Of a stretch of 64,000 nucleotides of DNA, positions 11,979 to 23,297 are shown in pieces; position 1 is the stretch's first letter; each line of letters starts with the position of its first letter. Under the pieces are notes generated by a model. The model was not told the DNA's origin. It searched no databases and worked only from the letters and a program-made list of their open reading frames with translations. The DNA is from Uloborus plumipes (Eukaryota; Arthropoda; Arachnida; Araneae; Uloboridae). The DNA is taken from contig JAXGGA010000024.1 of assembly GCA_038373865.1 (NCBI GenBank), forward strand, positions 1 to 64,000, given 5' to 3'. A program made the position numbers and the translations under genes.

Positions 11979-12220
11979 TTTATCTGCAGGACTAACCATT
12001 CTCAATAGCTAAAAAATAACCTTTCTCCCTCTCTCTCTCAAATTTTCTCTGTCTCAAATGTCTTTTCTCTGCAAAAAAAAAAAACTTAATGGTTGAATGT
12101 AATGTTGATCTGAACGTCATGGAGTATATATGAAGCATAAAATCTTTAGTTATTTCAGTTGCATTCGTGAAAAAATATTCAGAAGAAGAAATGCATGCGT
12201 ATCTTGAAGTCTCAACTACA

Positions 12221-12226
12221 AATAAA
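12221..12226 (+). terminator. Poly(A) signal AATAAA
   Basis: AATAAA lies 243 bp after the stop codon at 11976-11978, within an AT-rich 3' untranslated region. It is the first canonical signal downstream of the gene. Confidence 0.55.
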
Positions 12227-12779
12227 ATATTAAAACAAACGACTTTGTTTGTAGCTTAAGTTTTGGCAGACATTTTTTACGAACAAAATCAACGAAGTTG
12301 CATAGGAATTATTATTATTTCTTAAAAAGAATAATTAGTAATTTCCTGTAAAGAAGTTTTTGTGCCCGTTGTTTTTTTTACTTTCTTACAATAATGAACC
12401 TAATTTTGTTACATCTGCTTCATATTCTACACTGGAAAGGAAAACTACTAATATTATTACTTTTGATGAACGAGTTTGATTTTTATTAAAATATTTAAGG
12501 TGATTAGCTAGTTTTATCCCTCTTCCTGTTACGGTAGTTTCATTCTATTGAACTCGTAGTTTGTAATCTGCAATATATAATTGCACAAATCAAATACAAA
12601 CTTTTATCTCCGCAACTTTACCCTAGTTGGATGAATTCTTCAAAAAAAAGAGTTCAATATGCATCTAATGAATGGCCACGTTAAAAAAGATATATTTTGA
12701 AAGCTTCCTACTCTCCAGTATTTTATGCAATTATTTGCTATGTTTATGCGTTTATTCGGTATTAATTCTGTAAAAATCA

Positions 12780-13730
12780 TTTAATAAAGATTGATGTAAT
12801 TAATTGTCGATATAGATTTCAACTCCTTGAACTGACATTACACTGTTGTGAGCAATCTTATTAAGTCATAATTCGAAAAGGATCAGGGTTTCTTCTTGGA
12901 GTGTTTTTTCAAGCAGTAAAAAGAGTTAATAAAGAGTGATGTAAATAATTGTCGATATGTTTTTCAAGTTCTTGAATTGACATTATATTTTTCTTCTGAA
13001 CAATATGTTGCAAAGTAATTCTAAAGTGACCAGAGCTATTTCTAGGGACATTTTTTTAAGCCGCAAAAACCTTTTCGATATATTTTTTAATTACATTGAA
13101 TCAACATTGTATTTTTCTGTGAGCAATATATTGCGCAATAATTCTTAATTGACCAGAGCTATTTCTAGGGATTTTTTTTCAAGCCGTAAAAACCATTTCA
13201 GTATATTTTTCGATTTCTTTGAATCGACATTGTATTTTCTGTAAGCAATATATTGCGCAATAATTCTTAATTGACCAGAGCTATTTCTAGGGATTTTTCT
13301 TCAAGCCGTAAAAACCATTTCAATATATTTTTCAATTTCATTGAATCGACATTGTATATTTCTATGGCGCAGTAATTCTTAAGTGATCAGAGCTATTTCA
13401 AGGGATTTTATTTTCAAGAAGTAAAAAACTGTTTTTAAGAATCGCAGTTAACCCATTTTCAGCATAAGCGAATATACGTGAGCATTTTACCAGGTAACTA
13501 TTACCAGAGCGCATATATGCGCTCATTCTTTCAGTAATTTTGAGCAAAAAAAGATGTTGCGATAAAGACAAATTTTTTACTTTTTCTATATGATGCAAAT
13601 GGGTAAATTGACGATAAATTTTACAAGTTTTTGAATTGATCTTTTGCCTTTCTGTCAGCGACCCATTACATAGCAATTCCAAAGTGACAAGAGCTACTCC
13701 TTTTTTTCCCAAGGTGTAAAAATACTTCTT
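12780..13730. repeat. Diverged tandem satellite, ~122-bp period
   Basis: The core GACCAGAGCTATTTCTAGGG recurs around 13031, 13154, 13276 and 13388 (spacing 123, 122, 112). Each core is followed by CAAG(C)CGTAAAAACC, AATATATTTTTC, TTGAATCGACATTGTAT and GCAATATATTGCGCAATAATTC. Weaker copies precede (12780-12960) and follow (about 13670). No gene is evident. Confidence 0.8.
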
Positions 13731-13928
13731 CCCAGGATATTTCTTTTTTATGTTTTTAAGAAAATATCTTACATATAATTAAAGAAGTATTTTTCAACAG
13801 ACATTGCAAAACTCCAAGTAAATACTAAACTGGTTATGTCCACCACAAACTGAACTTTTACCCTTGATAGGGATAATCAATCAGGAATCACGGCTAAGAT
13901 GATGATGATATGCGTAAATTTTCGTCTA

Positions 13929-14478
13929 CAGTGAACTCTCACTTTATTTATGCGCCTTTTTCACTTATATGACGATTTTAAGTGGTCCCAGTACATACCA
14001 TAGCAAAATAATGAAAGTATCATTCGTTTATGCGTCGCTCTAAAGTTAAATATTTCACGAATGTGCCGAATTTTCCGTAAAATGCAAAAAATATATATTT
14101 ATTTTCTTTAAAAAATAAGCATGTTTCATCACTTTCCTCTTTAATCTTTCGCCTTTATTGCTCACGGAAGGCATTTTTTCCGCATGAACTAGAGTTCGGA
14201 GAGGGACAATTATCTATTATGCATCGTTTTAAAGGGAACAGTTTGTAATTAGGTATGCTACAATTTTTGTTTTCTCTTTATCATTGTAGTTACGTTATAG
14301 TAATTGCCAAACCGTAGTAATATGCCCCTTGTCTAAAGAAACATTCTTATTCATTCACTCATTAGAACCTATGTTGCGTTTTAGTCCTTTAAATAGGCTC
14401 GTTCACTTATACGTCTCTCTCACTTATACACCTTTTTCTGTTGGTCCCTGGGGCCGGCGCATAAGTGAGAGTTCACTG
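13929..14478. mobile_element. Pogo-like non-autonomous element, copy 1 (550 bp)
   Basis: TIRs start CAGTGAACTCTCACTT and are flanked by TA (13927-13928 and 14479-14480). The motif CACTTATRCG is repeated internally in both orientations (for example near 14027, 14404 and 14419). The right half matches the left half of the copy at 37243-37794 in reverse orientation. TA duplication plus CAGTG ends fit pogo/Tigger elements. No transposase frame is present. Confidence 0.8.
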
Positions 14479-14517
14479 TATTTTGCACTTTGGGCCATTT
14501 TTTCCCTTTTATATGGA

Positions 14518-15070
14518 GCACTAGCTTATTACCCGGCATTGCCCGGGTGCTTATTAAAAATGCTCGCAAAAATTGGAATTAAATATCTCTTGGAACCTCT
14601 TATTTTTCTGCATCATACAATATTTGTGCCAATGTTCCGAGGTAATTAGAACATGAATTATAATTCTTTTTAACTTATTTCATGATAAAATGATATAGGT
14701 GAGCCTTAAATTGATATTCATTGTTAGTCGTCATCTTTGTTGGGAAATACTCCTATTTAAATGCGTTAAATTTTATCAATTTGTTTGCTTAAAGGCTCTT
14801 ATCTCTATTGCTCTATATATTCGAAATTGGAAGGAAATGGCCATTTTGTGATAAAAATTTTGAATCTTGAGCTTTTTCGATTTTTTTTTTTTTTTTTAAT
14901 TTCAAAAAACGCCTATGTGAATTCTAGTGCATCAAGGAACCTCTGTGCCAAGTTCGATATGAAAATCCGACGAAAACTGGGAATTTGTATAAGAAACAAA
15001 AATACAAATACACATAAATACAAATATACATACATACAAAAATACAAATATACATTCATCCATTTATATA
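14518..15070 (+). repeat. LINE-like 3' end with microsatellite tail (degenerate)
   Basis: The stretch starts CTAGCTTATTACCCGGCATT followed by GCCCGGG. It ends with phrases resembling the shared 3' tail of RTE-type retroelements (GGAACCTCTGTGCCAAG, TGAAAATCCGACGAAAACTG) and then ACAAATACACATAAATAC microsatellite. A related start, CTAGCTGCGTGGCCCGGCGT, occurs at 31599. No reverse transcriptase is visible. The class call is by resemblance only. Confidence 0.4.
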
Positions 15071-15100
15071 TATATATAGATTGTTCCTGATGTTTCAGGT

Positions 15101-16060
15101 CAGCGTTTCCCAACCTGTGGTACGTGTTCCACTGGTGGTACGCGACTTGTGCTAGTTGGTGGTACACGAAAATAATCAGTAATGGCGGACATAAAAAAAA
15201 ATCAATTACAGAATCTCACAGAAAGATTTTTTCTATGATTCGAAAAAATTATTTAAATGAATAATATAACACAGTAAATGTTTTTTTTTTTTTTTTCAGT
15301 CAATGATCAAAATCCGGCAATCGAAATCGTTTATTTTTTAGACTGCACTTTTAATTTCGTTTTTTGCCATTAGTAAATTTGTAAAGATTATGTTTTTCGA
15401 AACAGCCCACGCGGATCACATTAAATATATTTCATAGAAGTTATTAGACACATGATCAGAAAATAAATTAGTTTGTTTTTATTACAATTTGTGTTTTTAT
15501 TACAGTTATTTAATAGTTCCGAGATATGCAAAAAAGTAGATAACTATGAGCTTTGAGCAAGCATATTTTTATAATATGTGTTACAGTAAGTTTATAATTG
15601 AAAGGGTAAGTGGATAAAGGTGATCTGTGACACTCTTTGAAACATACTTTTTACCATGGATGAAGGAAAAAGTCCATCAGTATCATGTCTCCTTAGTCAC
15701 AGAAATGGTTGGTAACTAAGAATATGACCCCGTTTTACCAGTTGAGGAAAATCCATTAAAAAAATAACACAACATTTTTTTTGTCTGGAAATTAAAAAAA
15801 AAACTGTCATGTATCACCTCCATCCACTTGCCGCTTCAATTTCAGCATGACGTTCAGGCGTGTGTCAATGGAATTTCTCTCATCATGTGATGAGCAAACA
15901 GGGTCATCCAATAAGATGTACACTGTAAACGAACAAACACACTCACCATTAAAAAAAAAGAAATAAAAACGAAATGCAATTATTTTTATGAAATGGTAAA
16001 ATTTAACATGATGTCAACCAAGTGGTACGCGAGCTAAAAAAAAAAAGTTGGGACACGCTG
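15101..16060. mobile_element. hAT element, non-autonomous (960 bp)
   Basis: The left end CAGCGTTTCCCAACCTGTGG continues into TACG. The right end is the inverted form (GTGGTACGCG...AAGTTGGGACACGCTG). Flanks TTTCAGGT (15093-15100) and TTTAGGT (16061-16067) look like an 8-bp target duplication with one change. GTGGTACGC recurs near both ends. No full transposase frame is present. Confidence 0.75.
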
Positions 16061-17099
16061 TTTAGGTAATTATTAAATTATTTCGCTTCATTTATATTTT
16101 TAATATTTATTATATATTTTTATTTTTATTTTTAAATAAATGTTCAGAGCTACTTTTTTTTTAGCTTTCAATTTCCAAGGATATTTTTCACTTCAAAAGC
16201 ATTTTTCTCGTCAAAAAATCTTGACTTTCATACTTCGAAAGAAAGAGAATCATTCGTTCGAACTGGAAAGAGAAAAAAAATATAATAAAAATGGATTTAA
16301 AAAAAAAAGAAGTCTCTGTAAGTGAACTTTACTATGCTCCAACAAATGTTGGTATTGAGCGGAGTTACTCTAATGTAAAGGTTTGCATTTGAACAATAGG
16401 CGTTCATTTGATTTCAAGAATTGTTTTAATTTTAGATACACATCCGTCCAGTGCTCACTAACGCCCACAAAACCTTGAAGATTGCTTCACAATCCCATCT
16501 AGTTCACAAAGTTAATCTAGTTCACGTAAAAGTTGTCCGGAATGTATTAATTTTTAAACAAAATGTCTTTTCGGATGAAAGATGACGATTATTGAAACAA
16601 CTCAAAGAAGGCAGCTTATTCTGAAAGTAAAGGTGCTTAAGTCGACCATGCTTTAACATTCGAAACAAGTCTCGGTTACTGCTTATTTCCCTTCCCCGTT
16701 TTATACCATACTATTTTGACATTGGAGTCACGTGAATCATTTCTTACCCTAGAAAAGTAAGACACCTATTTGCACGATAAAAAAAGTACAAAATTAAATA
16801 ACATGAAACGTCACCATTTCTTCAGACGATGAACAATTTTAATTTTGGGAATACTACTTTTTTAGAGGCTTCAATTAAAATTTTGAACTCGCAAATCTCA
16901 AAACATGATTTTTGAGTTGCGTCGCTTTTGCATCCCATGAGCGATATTTTGATACTTTGAGTTTCACTTCATTCATCATTAATATTGCTCGCAAAATGTT
17001 TGCACAGAGCGCAGAGAGAGAAAGAGAAAAAAAATTTAAACCTTAGACTTTTCAAAAATTTTTAAAGTTCAAGTGGGATCTTTGAGAATGTTTAATATA
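16061..17099. other. No gene recognised
   Basis: AT-rich with homopolymer runs. Only short open frames are seen, of low-complexity composition. Confidence 0.5.
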
Positions 17100-17489
17100 G
17101 GGTTGGTTAGGGTAAGTGGGTCCCCAATTTAGAACAGTTCGTTTTTAAAGCCTTATACAACAGTTTTAAAACAAAACAGTTTAAACTTGTTGACTTAATT
17201 TATTTTGGACATTATTAATAAACACAAGTTCAACCTTATTTCCTAAAAAATGCTTTAAATATTTTTATCTATCGTATTCTTTAAAAAGTGACGTCCCCAC
17301 GTCATTTTTACCCACTTACCCCCTAGAAACAGGTAAGTGAGCCACCCTTCATTTATTTTTATTTAAAGAGCGCATATCTAAAAAGGGGGTTTGCGGGTCC
17401 TACCTGATAAAGTATGTAGGAAATATTTTTTGTAAATGTATCGATTAACGAGATATCTACTTACACTACATCTGATACAGAAAATTATA

Positions 17490-18078
17490 CAGGGTGTCCC
17501 AGAATTGCGCATACAAATTTGGAGGGGAGGTAGAGAACGTCATGAGGAGCCATAATTACATAGGAAAGTATGGACGGAAACGCACCCCTATCGAGATAAT
17601 GAGACACAAAGCCAGTTAGGACGCAACACAGAATATTATGTAAAACGCTTTATTACACACACAAAAAAATAGTAAATGGTATAAGAACATCACAGGATGT
17701 GTTCAAAGTTGCGGCCATTCTCTTGTATGCACGCATGACATCTACGCGACATGGATTGGCGGACATTTTCAAAAATGCCGGGCATTTCAAGGATCCTAGC
17801 CATGTCCGCCAATCCATGTCGCGTAGATGTCATGCGTGCATACAAGAGAATGGCCGCAACTTTGAACACATCCTGTGATGTTCTTATACCATTTACTATT
17901 TTTTTGTGTGTGTAATAAAGCGTTTTACACAATATTCTGTGTTGCGTCCTCACTGGCTTTGTGTCTCATTATCTCGATAGGGGTGCGTTTCCGTCCATGC
18001 TTTCCTATGTAATTATGGCTCCTCATGACATTCTCTACCTCCCCTCCAAATTTGTATGCGCAATTCTGGGACACCCTG
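17490..18078. mobile_element. Near-perfect 589-bp palindrome from two transposon 3' ends
   Basis: Two 277-bp arms (17490-17766 and 17802-18078) are inverted copies differing at only a handful of positions, separated by a 35-bp spacer. Each arm starts at a TIR (CAGGGTGTCCCAGAATTGCG) flanked by TA. Each also holds an AATAAAGCG poly(A)-like signal and the last ~24 codons of a transposase. The unit is thus a head-to-head inverted duplication of the 3' end of a Tc1/mariner-like transposon that still has a TIR on each side. Near identity of the arms implies recent origin or ongoing arm-to-arm conversion. Confidence 0.85.
17690..17761 (-). pseudogene. Transposase C-terminus inside palindrome arm
   Basis: The minus strand encodes VRQSMSRRCHACIQENG and then NFEHIL before the stop. 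This is the C-terminal signature (M-RRC-ACI---G--FEH) of Tc1/mariner-type DDE transposases. The same peptide is encoded on the plus strand in the other arm (about 17805-17877). A longer minus-strand frame (to 17953) runs through the spacer and is an artefact of the palindrome. Confidence 0.7.
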
Positions 18079-18245
18079 TATAGCATAGAATGCAAACAAA
18101 ACAATTATGTCTGTGAAATTCATTTAAAGCCGTTAGGCAGATTTTTTGTGTTACTTTTACACATACACAATAGTGTTGAATAAACACAATATATTCGATT
18201 AAGATCGGTTTTGGTAAAATAAAAAATATATAGGTTGAAAAAAAA

Positions 18246-18542
18246 TCAAACACTTAAAGGCAGCGTCCTATTTGAAGTTTGCTGTGGGAGAAACATTTTC
18301 ATTCCATCCTCAGTTATAACTCTAACATCACTTACATCAAATCAATAAAAAGTGTAGCTATTTCTATTCTTTCTATCAAATTTAGCAGCATTTTTTTCAT
18401 TTGTATCATATTCTAAAATTAGAACTTCAAAATACTTTATGGTTTTCTTTGATGCAAGTTTAACAAATACATAGTTACCAGCTTTTGCAGTTTTTGTAGC
18501 TGAACCATCAATTCCTTCTAGGTCGGCATCATTACCTTTCAT
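18246..18542 (-). pseudogene. Transposase C-terminal domain fragment of element A
   Basis: The frame begins at a Met codon (18540-18542) and runs GNYVFVKLASKKTIKYFEVL then ILEYDTNEKNAAKFDRKN and SYTFY to a stop at ~18342. In the same frame it continues as FDVSDVRVITEDGMKMF to LPLSV and a stop at 18246. The pattern (a basic -VFVK-ASKK- strand, a -KF-RKN- strand, then a -DVSDV- turn) resembles a small C-terminal beta-barrel-like domain that I recall from pogo/jerky-type transposases. One internal stop and no visible catalytic domain mark it as decayed. The assignment to transposase rests partly on its position inside element A. Confidence 0.4.
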
Positions 18543-18975
18543 TTCATTTTACAAATTGCTTCATCAGAACTACTTTTCATTTTGAAATCATCATTACTAT
18601 GAGGGGACCCACTTACCTTAATAGGGAAAAACTGAGGGGTAAGTGGAACCCCTCCCCTTAAACACTCATCAATAATACTTTGGCGTGAAAATTCCTATTC
18701 CAATGTGTACTTCATGTTAAACTCTACGAGAAAATGTAATGAACATAGGAAAAATAATAAAAACTAACCTTGAAACACTTCTTTGAAAAATGTTGCTTGA
18801 ACTCGCGAAAAAAAATTTTTTTTTGGGAAATTTTTTGACGTAAATTTTTTGATGAAACCCAAATATACAATTGGGGAAAAAAAATACCAACACCAAGAAA
18901 AATTTACTGCAGAGTAATGAAATTTGAGCAATGCAATTGTCTAGTTAATCGCAACTCACCAATGCAATCGCAAAT

Positions 18976-19106
18976 TCCCAAATTTGGATTCAAGTGAAAC
19001 GTTACAATCGCTACGAGATGCTATTCTATCGTAATTTGACTTCCAGTAACGATTGCAATTGCGATCGCCTCGAAGCGATTGCAATGGCGTTTCACTTGAA
19101 TTCGGC
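18976..19106. repeat. Inverted-repeat insert within Tc1 copy A
   Basis: GGATTCAAGTGAAACG near the left is matched by CGTTTCACTTGAATTC at the right, with CAATCGCT/AGCGATTG continuing inward for ~35 bp. The insert replaces the short stretch present at this point in the other two Tc1 copies. No clear target duplication was found. Confidence 0.55.
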
Positions 19107-19176
19107 CCTAAATGTGCAAGATCACTGGCTAATTTAAGCTCAAGAAAATGTTGTGCTAATGTGAAATTATGTTACT

Positions 19177-20382
19177 TTAATAGCCGGTGTAACCTCCAGA
19201 ATTTTGAAGGCAAGCGTGCATGCATTGTGTCATACAGGTGCCGAATGTCACTTTGTAGTATGGACTGCCATGCTTGTTGCACTTGTTGTGTCAATACTAG
19301 TACAGTCATTGCTGACTGTTGATAATGTTGGAGTTGCCGTCCAATGATATCCCATACGTGCAGGGCCTGATTACTGAATAGGCCAACTAGGCCGTGGCCT
19401 AGGGCCCCCTACAATTTAGGGGCCCCCAAATGGATAAAATTGCTGTTGTCAATATCTTAAATTGTTTTATCCAATGCTTAAAATTGTAAAACCTGAGTGA
19501 AGGGGGCCCCAAAAAAGTATTCGGCCTAGGGCCTTATACTATCTTAATCGGGCCCTGCATACGTGATCAATTAGAGACACATCTGGTGATCTCGCAGGTC
19601 ATGGTAACATGTCAAAACTCTGTAGAGCACATTGCGTTACAGTAGCGGTGTGAGGGCGAGCGTTATTTTGTTGGAAACCACCCCCGCCCACTCCAATGCT
19701 ACTTGAAGGGCTGTACTATAGGTTGAATTACCAGAATGACAACTAATTTGCAGTCAGCGTGTTTGGGATAACTACAAGAGTGCTCCTGCTGTCATAGGAA
19801 ATTGCTCCCGAGACCATGACTCTAGGTTCTCGTGTGTCTAGGCCACAGATAGCTTGGATGCAGGTGGTCCCCTGGCCTCCTTCTGACCCACATACAGCCA
19901 TCACTGGCACCAAGGCAGAATCTGTTTTCATCAGAAATTACAACAGATTTCCACTCCGACCTCCAGTGAGCTCTGCCTTGACACCACTGCCATCGCAAAC
20001 GGCAATATTTTGCAGTCAATGGAATAACGGCTACGGGCTACCTGGCTCGGAGCTGTCCTTGAAGTAACCGATTTCTCACCGTTCTTTGAGTCTCGACGGC
20101 ACCAACTGCAGCTTGCCGCAGATGCAGTACAATGCGCCACAGTCGTACGCAGGATTCGGCGATCTTCCTTCTCAGTCATGCCACGTGACCTCTCAGAACT
20201 CTATCTTCTTGAAGTAGTACCATCCCTTGACCATCCACTAATCAGGCACGGTGGAAGCATTCCCAACCAAGCCTTTCTGCAATATCGTGAAATGAAAATC
20301 CATCTTCTTGTAGCCAAATTGTACGACCTCGTTTAAACTCGGTGAGCTGTTGATAATGACTTCTTCGTCTTACTAAAGGCAT
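19177..20382 (-). pseudogene. Tc1-like DDE transposase (copy A), split and frameshifted
   Basis: The gene reads from ATG at 20382 (MPLVRRRSHYQQLTEFKRG, a Tc1-type N-terminal start) to a stop at 19177 (end of -SGGYTGY). The catalytic core is visible as ISDENRFCLGASDGCM around 19900. An insertion of 197 bp plus an 8-bp duplication at 19361-19565 interrupts the C-terminal third, and the frame changes several times. It cannot encode an active enzyme. Confidence 0.8.
19361..19557. mobile_element. hAT MITE (197 bp) with perfect 8-bp TSD
   Basis: The ends CAGGGCCTGATTA and TAATCGGGCCCTG are inverted with one mismatch. The octamer CATACGTG lies on both sides (19353-19360 and 19558-19565). The sequence of the other Tc1 copies at this position confirms the insertion. 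Confidence 0.92.
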
Positions 20383-20724
20383 TCCTGGCTAACATGAACG
20401 CAATACGTCACAGTTCAAGGAAAAATAATATTCACGAGCTTTACAACACGCTTTTAAAACAAGCCTTATTTGCATGTTCTGAGTAACGCCAGCTGTGCCA
20501 CATTAGCGCGAAATTTCAATCGACGTCATCTTTCAGTTGTATAAACACGCCTACCAAATTTCGTTTATCTAACGCGTCTTTCTTGGTGTTGCGATTTTTT
20601 TTCCCGCCAGTGTATGTAAAACCAATCACTGCTAAAATATAGCATGATCAGTATATAAAAAAGTATAAAAACTATATGCGTATTTCAGTTTTAAGGGGGG
20701 TGGCACACTTACCCGAACCAACCC

Positions 20725-23293
20725 CATCTTTTGTAACGTATTTAAGGTCTGGAGCAATTTTCTTCTTTGTACGAATTTATCCGATTTTTCAAACTGTTTT
20801 GACCTTTGATGTACCGTAACATTTTTTGTTCAACTGAGATAGATGGAAAGTTTTAATAACTCTTTTTAACTTTGTACCTAAGATCCTTACCAATTTTCAG
20901 CTCAATATGCAAATTTTTTCAGTTATTGAAAAAATTCTGACATTTTTGACGTTGACAACAATTTTGCGTACAATGGACGAGAAAAGTAAAAACGTCACTT
21001 CCGGGTAAGTGGTTCACTTACATCGTCCTCTCATTTTTTCCCCATGTTATTCCTACGGAGATTCGAGTGAGGTCTAGTTTTTGTCAAATTTGAAGAGTTT
21101 TTTCTTATTTCTTAGCTTGGAAAAGCAATTCTTCGAATTCCAGGTAAGTTGAAGTACAAAATGCACCCAGTTTGTTGCTGATTTCGAAACGTATTTATTT
21201 TTTGAGAATTAATTAAAGTTTGTTTATGTTTTCGCATGCTGATATACTGAGCCACCATTGCAGCACGTAGTATTATTATGATTATACGTGATATTCATTT
21301 CATAAAAACTGGTTGAATTACTGAAACTATTTCCATCTAAAATGAGTAAGAGTCATCAAAATAACCGTATCCCATGATTTTTATGTGTTTTTCTCCCCGT
21401 TTTTCAGAAAATATAAATCTTAGTTGATGTTCGAAGAACAGATATTTTCTAATGTTACCTCATTTGAAGTGTTAATTCAGCTATTTTTTTATTTTAATAT
21501 GCACATTAAAAGTTGGTTGTGATGTAAATTGTTGTGTTTTATAGTTCGTGAGCGCATCATATATGCAATGTGCGTATCAAATATTTGTTTACGCATAGGT
21601 TTTAGTGTGGTATGTGTGTGTTGTTGAGTTTTGTAATAGCGGAAACCCATAGACCAAGTGTGACATCGAGCGCTAATAGTAATGTCGTTCTCTTTCGATA
21701 AGTGAAGCAATCCATGATTTCCTCCCGCGTGAAAAGCGTGTTTAATGTCCTCTGAATCGTTTGGCAAATAGTCAGGATAGTTGATTTTCTATCTTTTTAT
21801 TCTTTACTCGCTGCATTTAACGTGCTCTCTGCCTCAACAAATTAAAACATTCCAATTTTCGTGCTCCTTCCAGTGTTTCTAAATTTTTTTTGATCCGCTG
21901 GCCAGTAAATGTTTGAGAAAAAAATTTCGCTCACCGGCGAAATTTTTTTCTTTTTTTCACAAAAATAAGCACAGAAAAAAATTGAGTTTTGTCTTCTTGA
22001 ATTCAAATTATGGTTTTCGCAATCACGAATTGCGTTAAGTGTGTATGTGTGTGAAAGGCAGTGTATGCATAGGTGTGGGTGTATGGGCTAGTGTATTTAT
22101 GTGTGTGTGTGTGTGAGAGAGAGAAAGTAATTCCAGTGGGTTTGTTTTTCTTGAGTTTAAAAGCAGAAAGCAGACGATTTGTAAAAGTGACGACAAAAAC
22201 TGTCTTCGCTAAATAAAATATTAGAAACAACGAGCAAGAGTTATTCTCGTTGTCATAGTAATCTAAAAAGAAATATAGGAACATTTATTTCGGTCAAGTA
22301 AGGTGAAATGTTAAATCAAGTAAGGTTAATTCATGGAAGCACTTCTGCTTTGAAAAATTAATTATATATTTAAGAAAAAAGAAGAAAAAACAAGAGAAAA
22401 TTGCCCACATGTGCCTCTTTTTTTCCCCCTGCATTATTATTATAACGATTATTCTTTGTGTTTCTGAAAAAAAAAAAAAAAAAAAACTAATCACCAATGT
22501 ATTTTATGAACGCTCGGGATTTTTTTAGACCCTGCATGTGTATATATGTTTATATATTTATACAGACATACACACATAGACCATTATGTTTTGGGAGTAC
22601 ACCAAATCTCCGAGATTTTTAAGATAAGACATCTCTCACCACTTTAGTTGTTGTATTTGGTTCCTCATCTCACTAACTTCCTTTGCTGAAATCACGAGCA
22701 GTGCAAAGCCGCGAACCTAATTGTAGAAGGGGTTAAAGGGCGAGCGAGAGCCGCCACCAGTGATTGCCGACATCCCTTATTTTAGACCGGTGCTAACTGA
22801 CAGAACCCAGGTCACGTCGCGTCGTACGTAGTTTCAGCTGGTCCGCTTTTTATATTCCGTTATTTTTCTACCGGAATGAAAGAGAAAACATTTAAAATTA
22901 TTTATGTTGTTAGGCTTAACCCTATAAGCCCCATGAGCTTTGAGGTAAAATGCCGAAGTTTCCGGTGTTTTCAAAAAACAGAAAAGAAAAGAAGAAAGAA
23001 AAAAAAAAGTATGTTTTTTGATTATATTCAGATTGTGATGTCTCAATAAATATATGGGTATATTGGGAGAAGAAGACGTACTGTCTGATTTTCTTAAGTA
23101 AAACCTTCCGCGTATTTAAACATGCGTCAGGTCTCTGATCCTACCAAAATAGGGGTGTTAGTTAAGATAACAATACGGGGGAAAATAATAAGAAGCATTT
23201 TGAGCCGTATCAAACAACGTAGAACGATGATAATTTCAAATACATAGTTTAGTTGAATATGTAGAAAGGGTAGCTAAAATGCAAGTTTTAAAT
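20725..23293. other. No gene recognised; simple repeats and hairpins
   Basis: AT-rich. It holds a palindromic GTAAGTGG-TTCACTTAC at 21004-21021, a hairpin AAAAAAATTTCGC/GCGAAATTTTTTT around 21921-21953, and a GT-rich microsatellite (22035-22120). A GC-richer patch lies at 22730-22850. The patch contains CACGTCGCGTCGTA, which recurs near 23782, but nothing identifies a gene. Confidence 0.45.
22035..22120. repeat. GT-rich microsatellite
   Basis: Interrupted (GT)n ending in GTGTGTGTGTGTGTGAGAGAGAG. The preceding ~50 bases (TCTTGAATTCAAATTATGG then TTTTCGCAAT) also occur at 7372-7402 beside another GT-rich tract, so this is probably the end of one interspersed repeat family. Confidence 0.7.
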
Positions 23294-23297
23294 TTAA

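Larger units (their letters stand above)
18868..20612 (-). mobile_element. Tc1-like transposon, family 1 copy A, interrupted
   Basis: The left end is a degenerate form of the family TIR (CACTGGCGG followed by poly-A and CCCAACACCAAGAAA). The right end TTGGTGTTGCGATTTTTTTT then CCCGCCAGTG is better preserved, and TA flanks both. The family also occurs at 24181-25604 and 58294-59721. This copy carries an inverted-repeat insert (18976-19106) and a hAT MITE (19361-19557). Confidence 0.85.
17100..20724 (-). mobile_element. TA-flanked element A with iterated GTAAGTGGG motifs (3.6 kb, nested)
   Basis: The left end GGGTTGGTTAGGGTAAGTG is matched by the inverted right end CACTTACCCGAACCAACCC (one mismatch). 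The left flank is TA and the right flank is CA, a probable mutated TA. The motif GGGTAAGTGG or its complement recurs at about 17310, 17331, 18606 and 18640. A transposase C-terminal fragment lies at 18246-18542 on the minus strand. A 589-bp palindrome and a Tc1 element inserted later account for much of the length. The design matches elements B (33712-35630) and C (45565-47557). Confidence 0.65.

Noticed and set aside
11529..12005. 158-aa open frame on the minus strand opposite the secreted-protein gene
   Set aside because: It is the antisense shadow of a GC-rich coding region. It has no signal peptide or recognisable motif, while the plus-strand frame has a signal peptide and coherent composition.
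14913..15167. 84-aa Tyr-rich minus-strand frame
   Set aside because: It is read from the ACAAATAC microsatellite and a hAT terminus; low complexity only.
17690..17953. 87-aa frame through the palindrome
   Set aside because: Only the last ~24 codons are transposase-like; the rest reads the complement of the other arm and the spacer.
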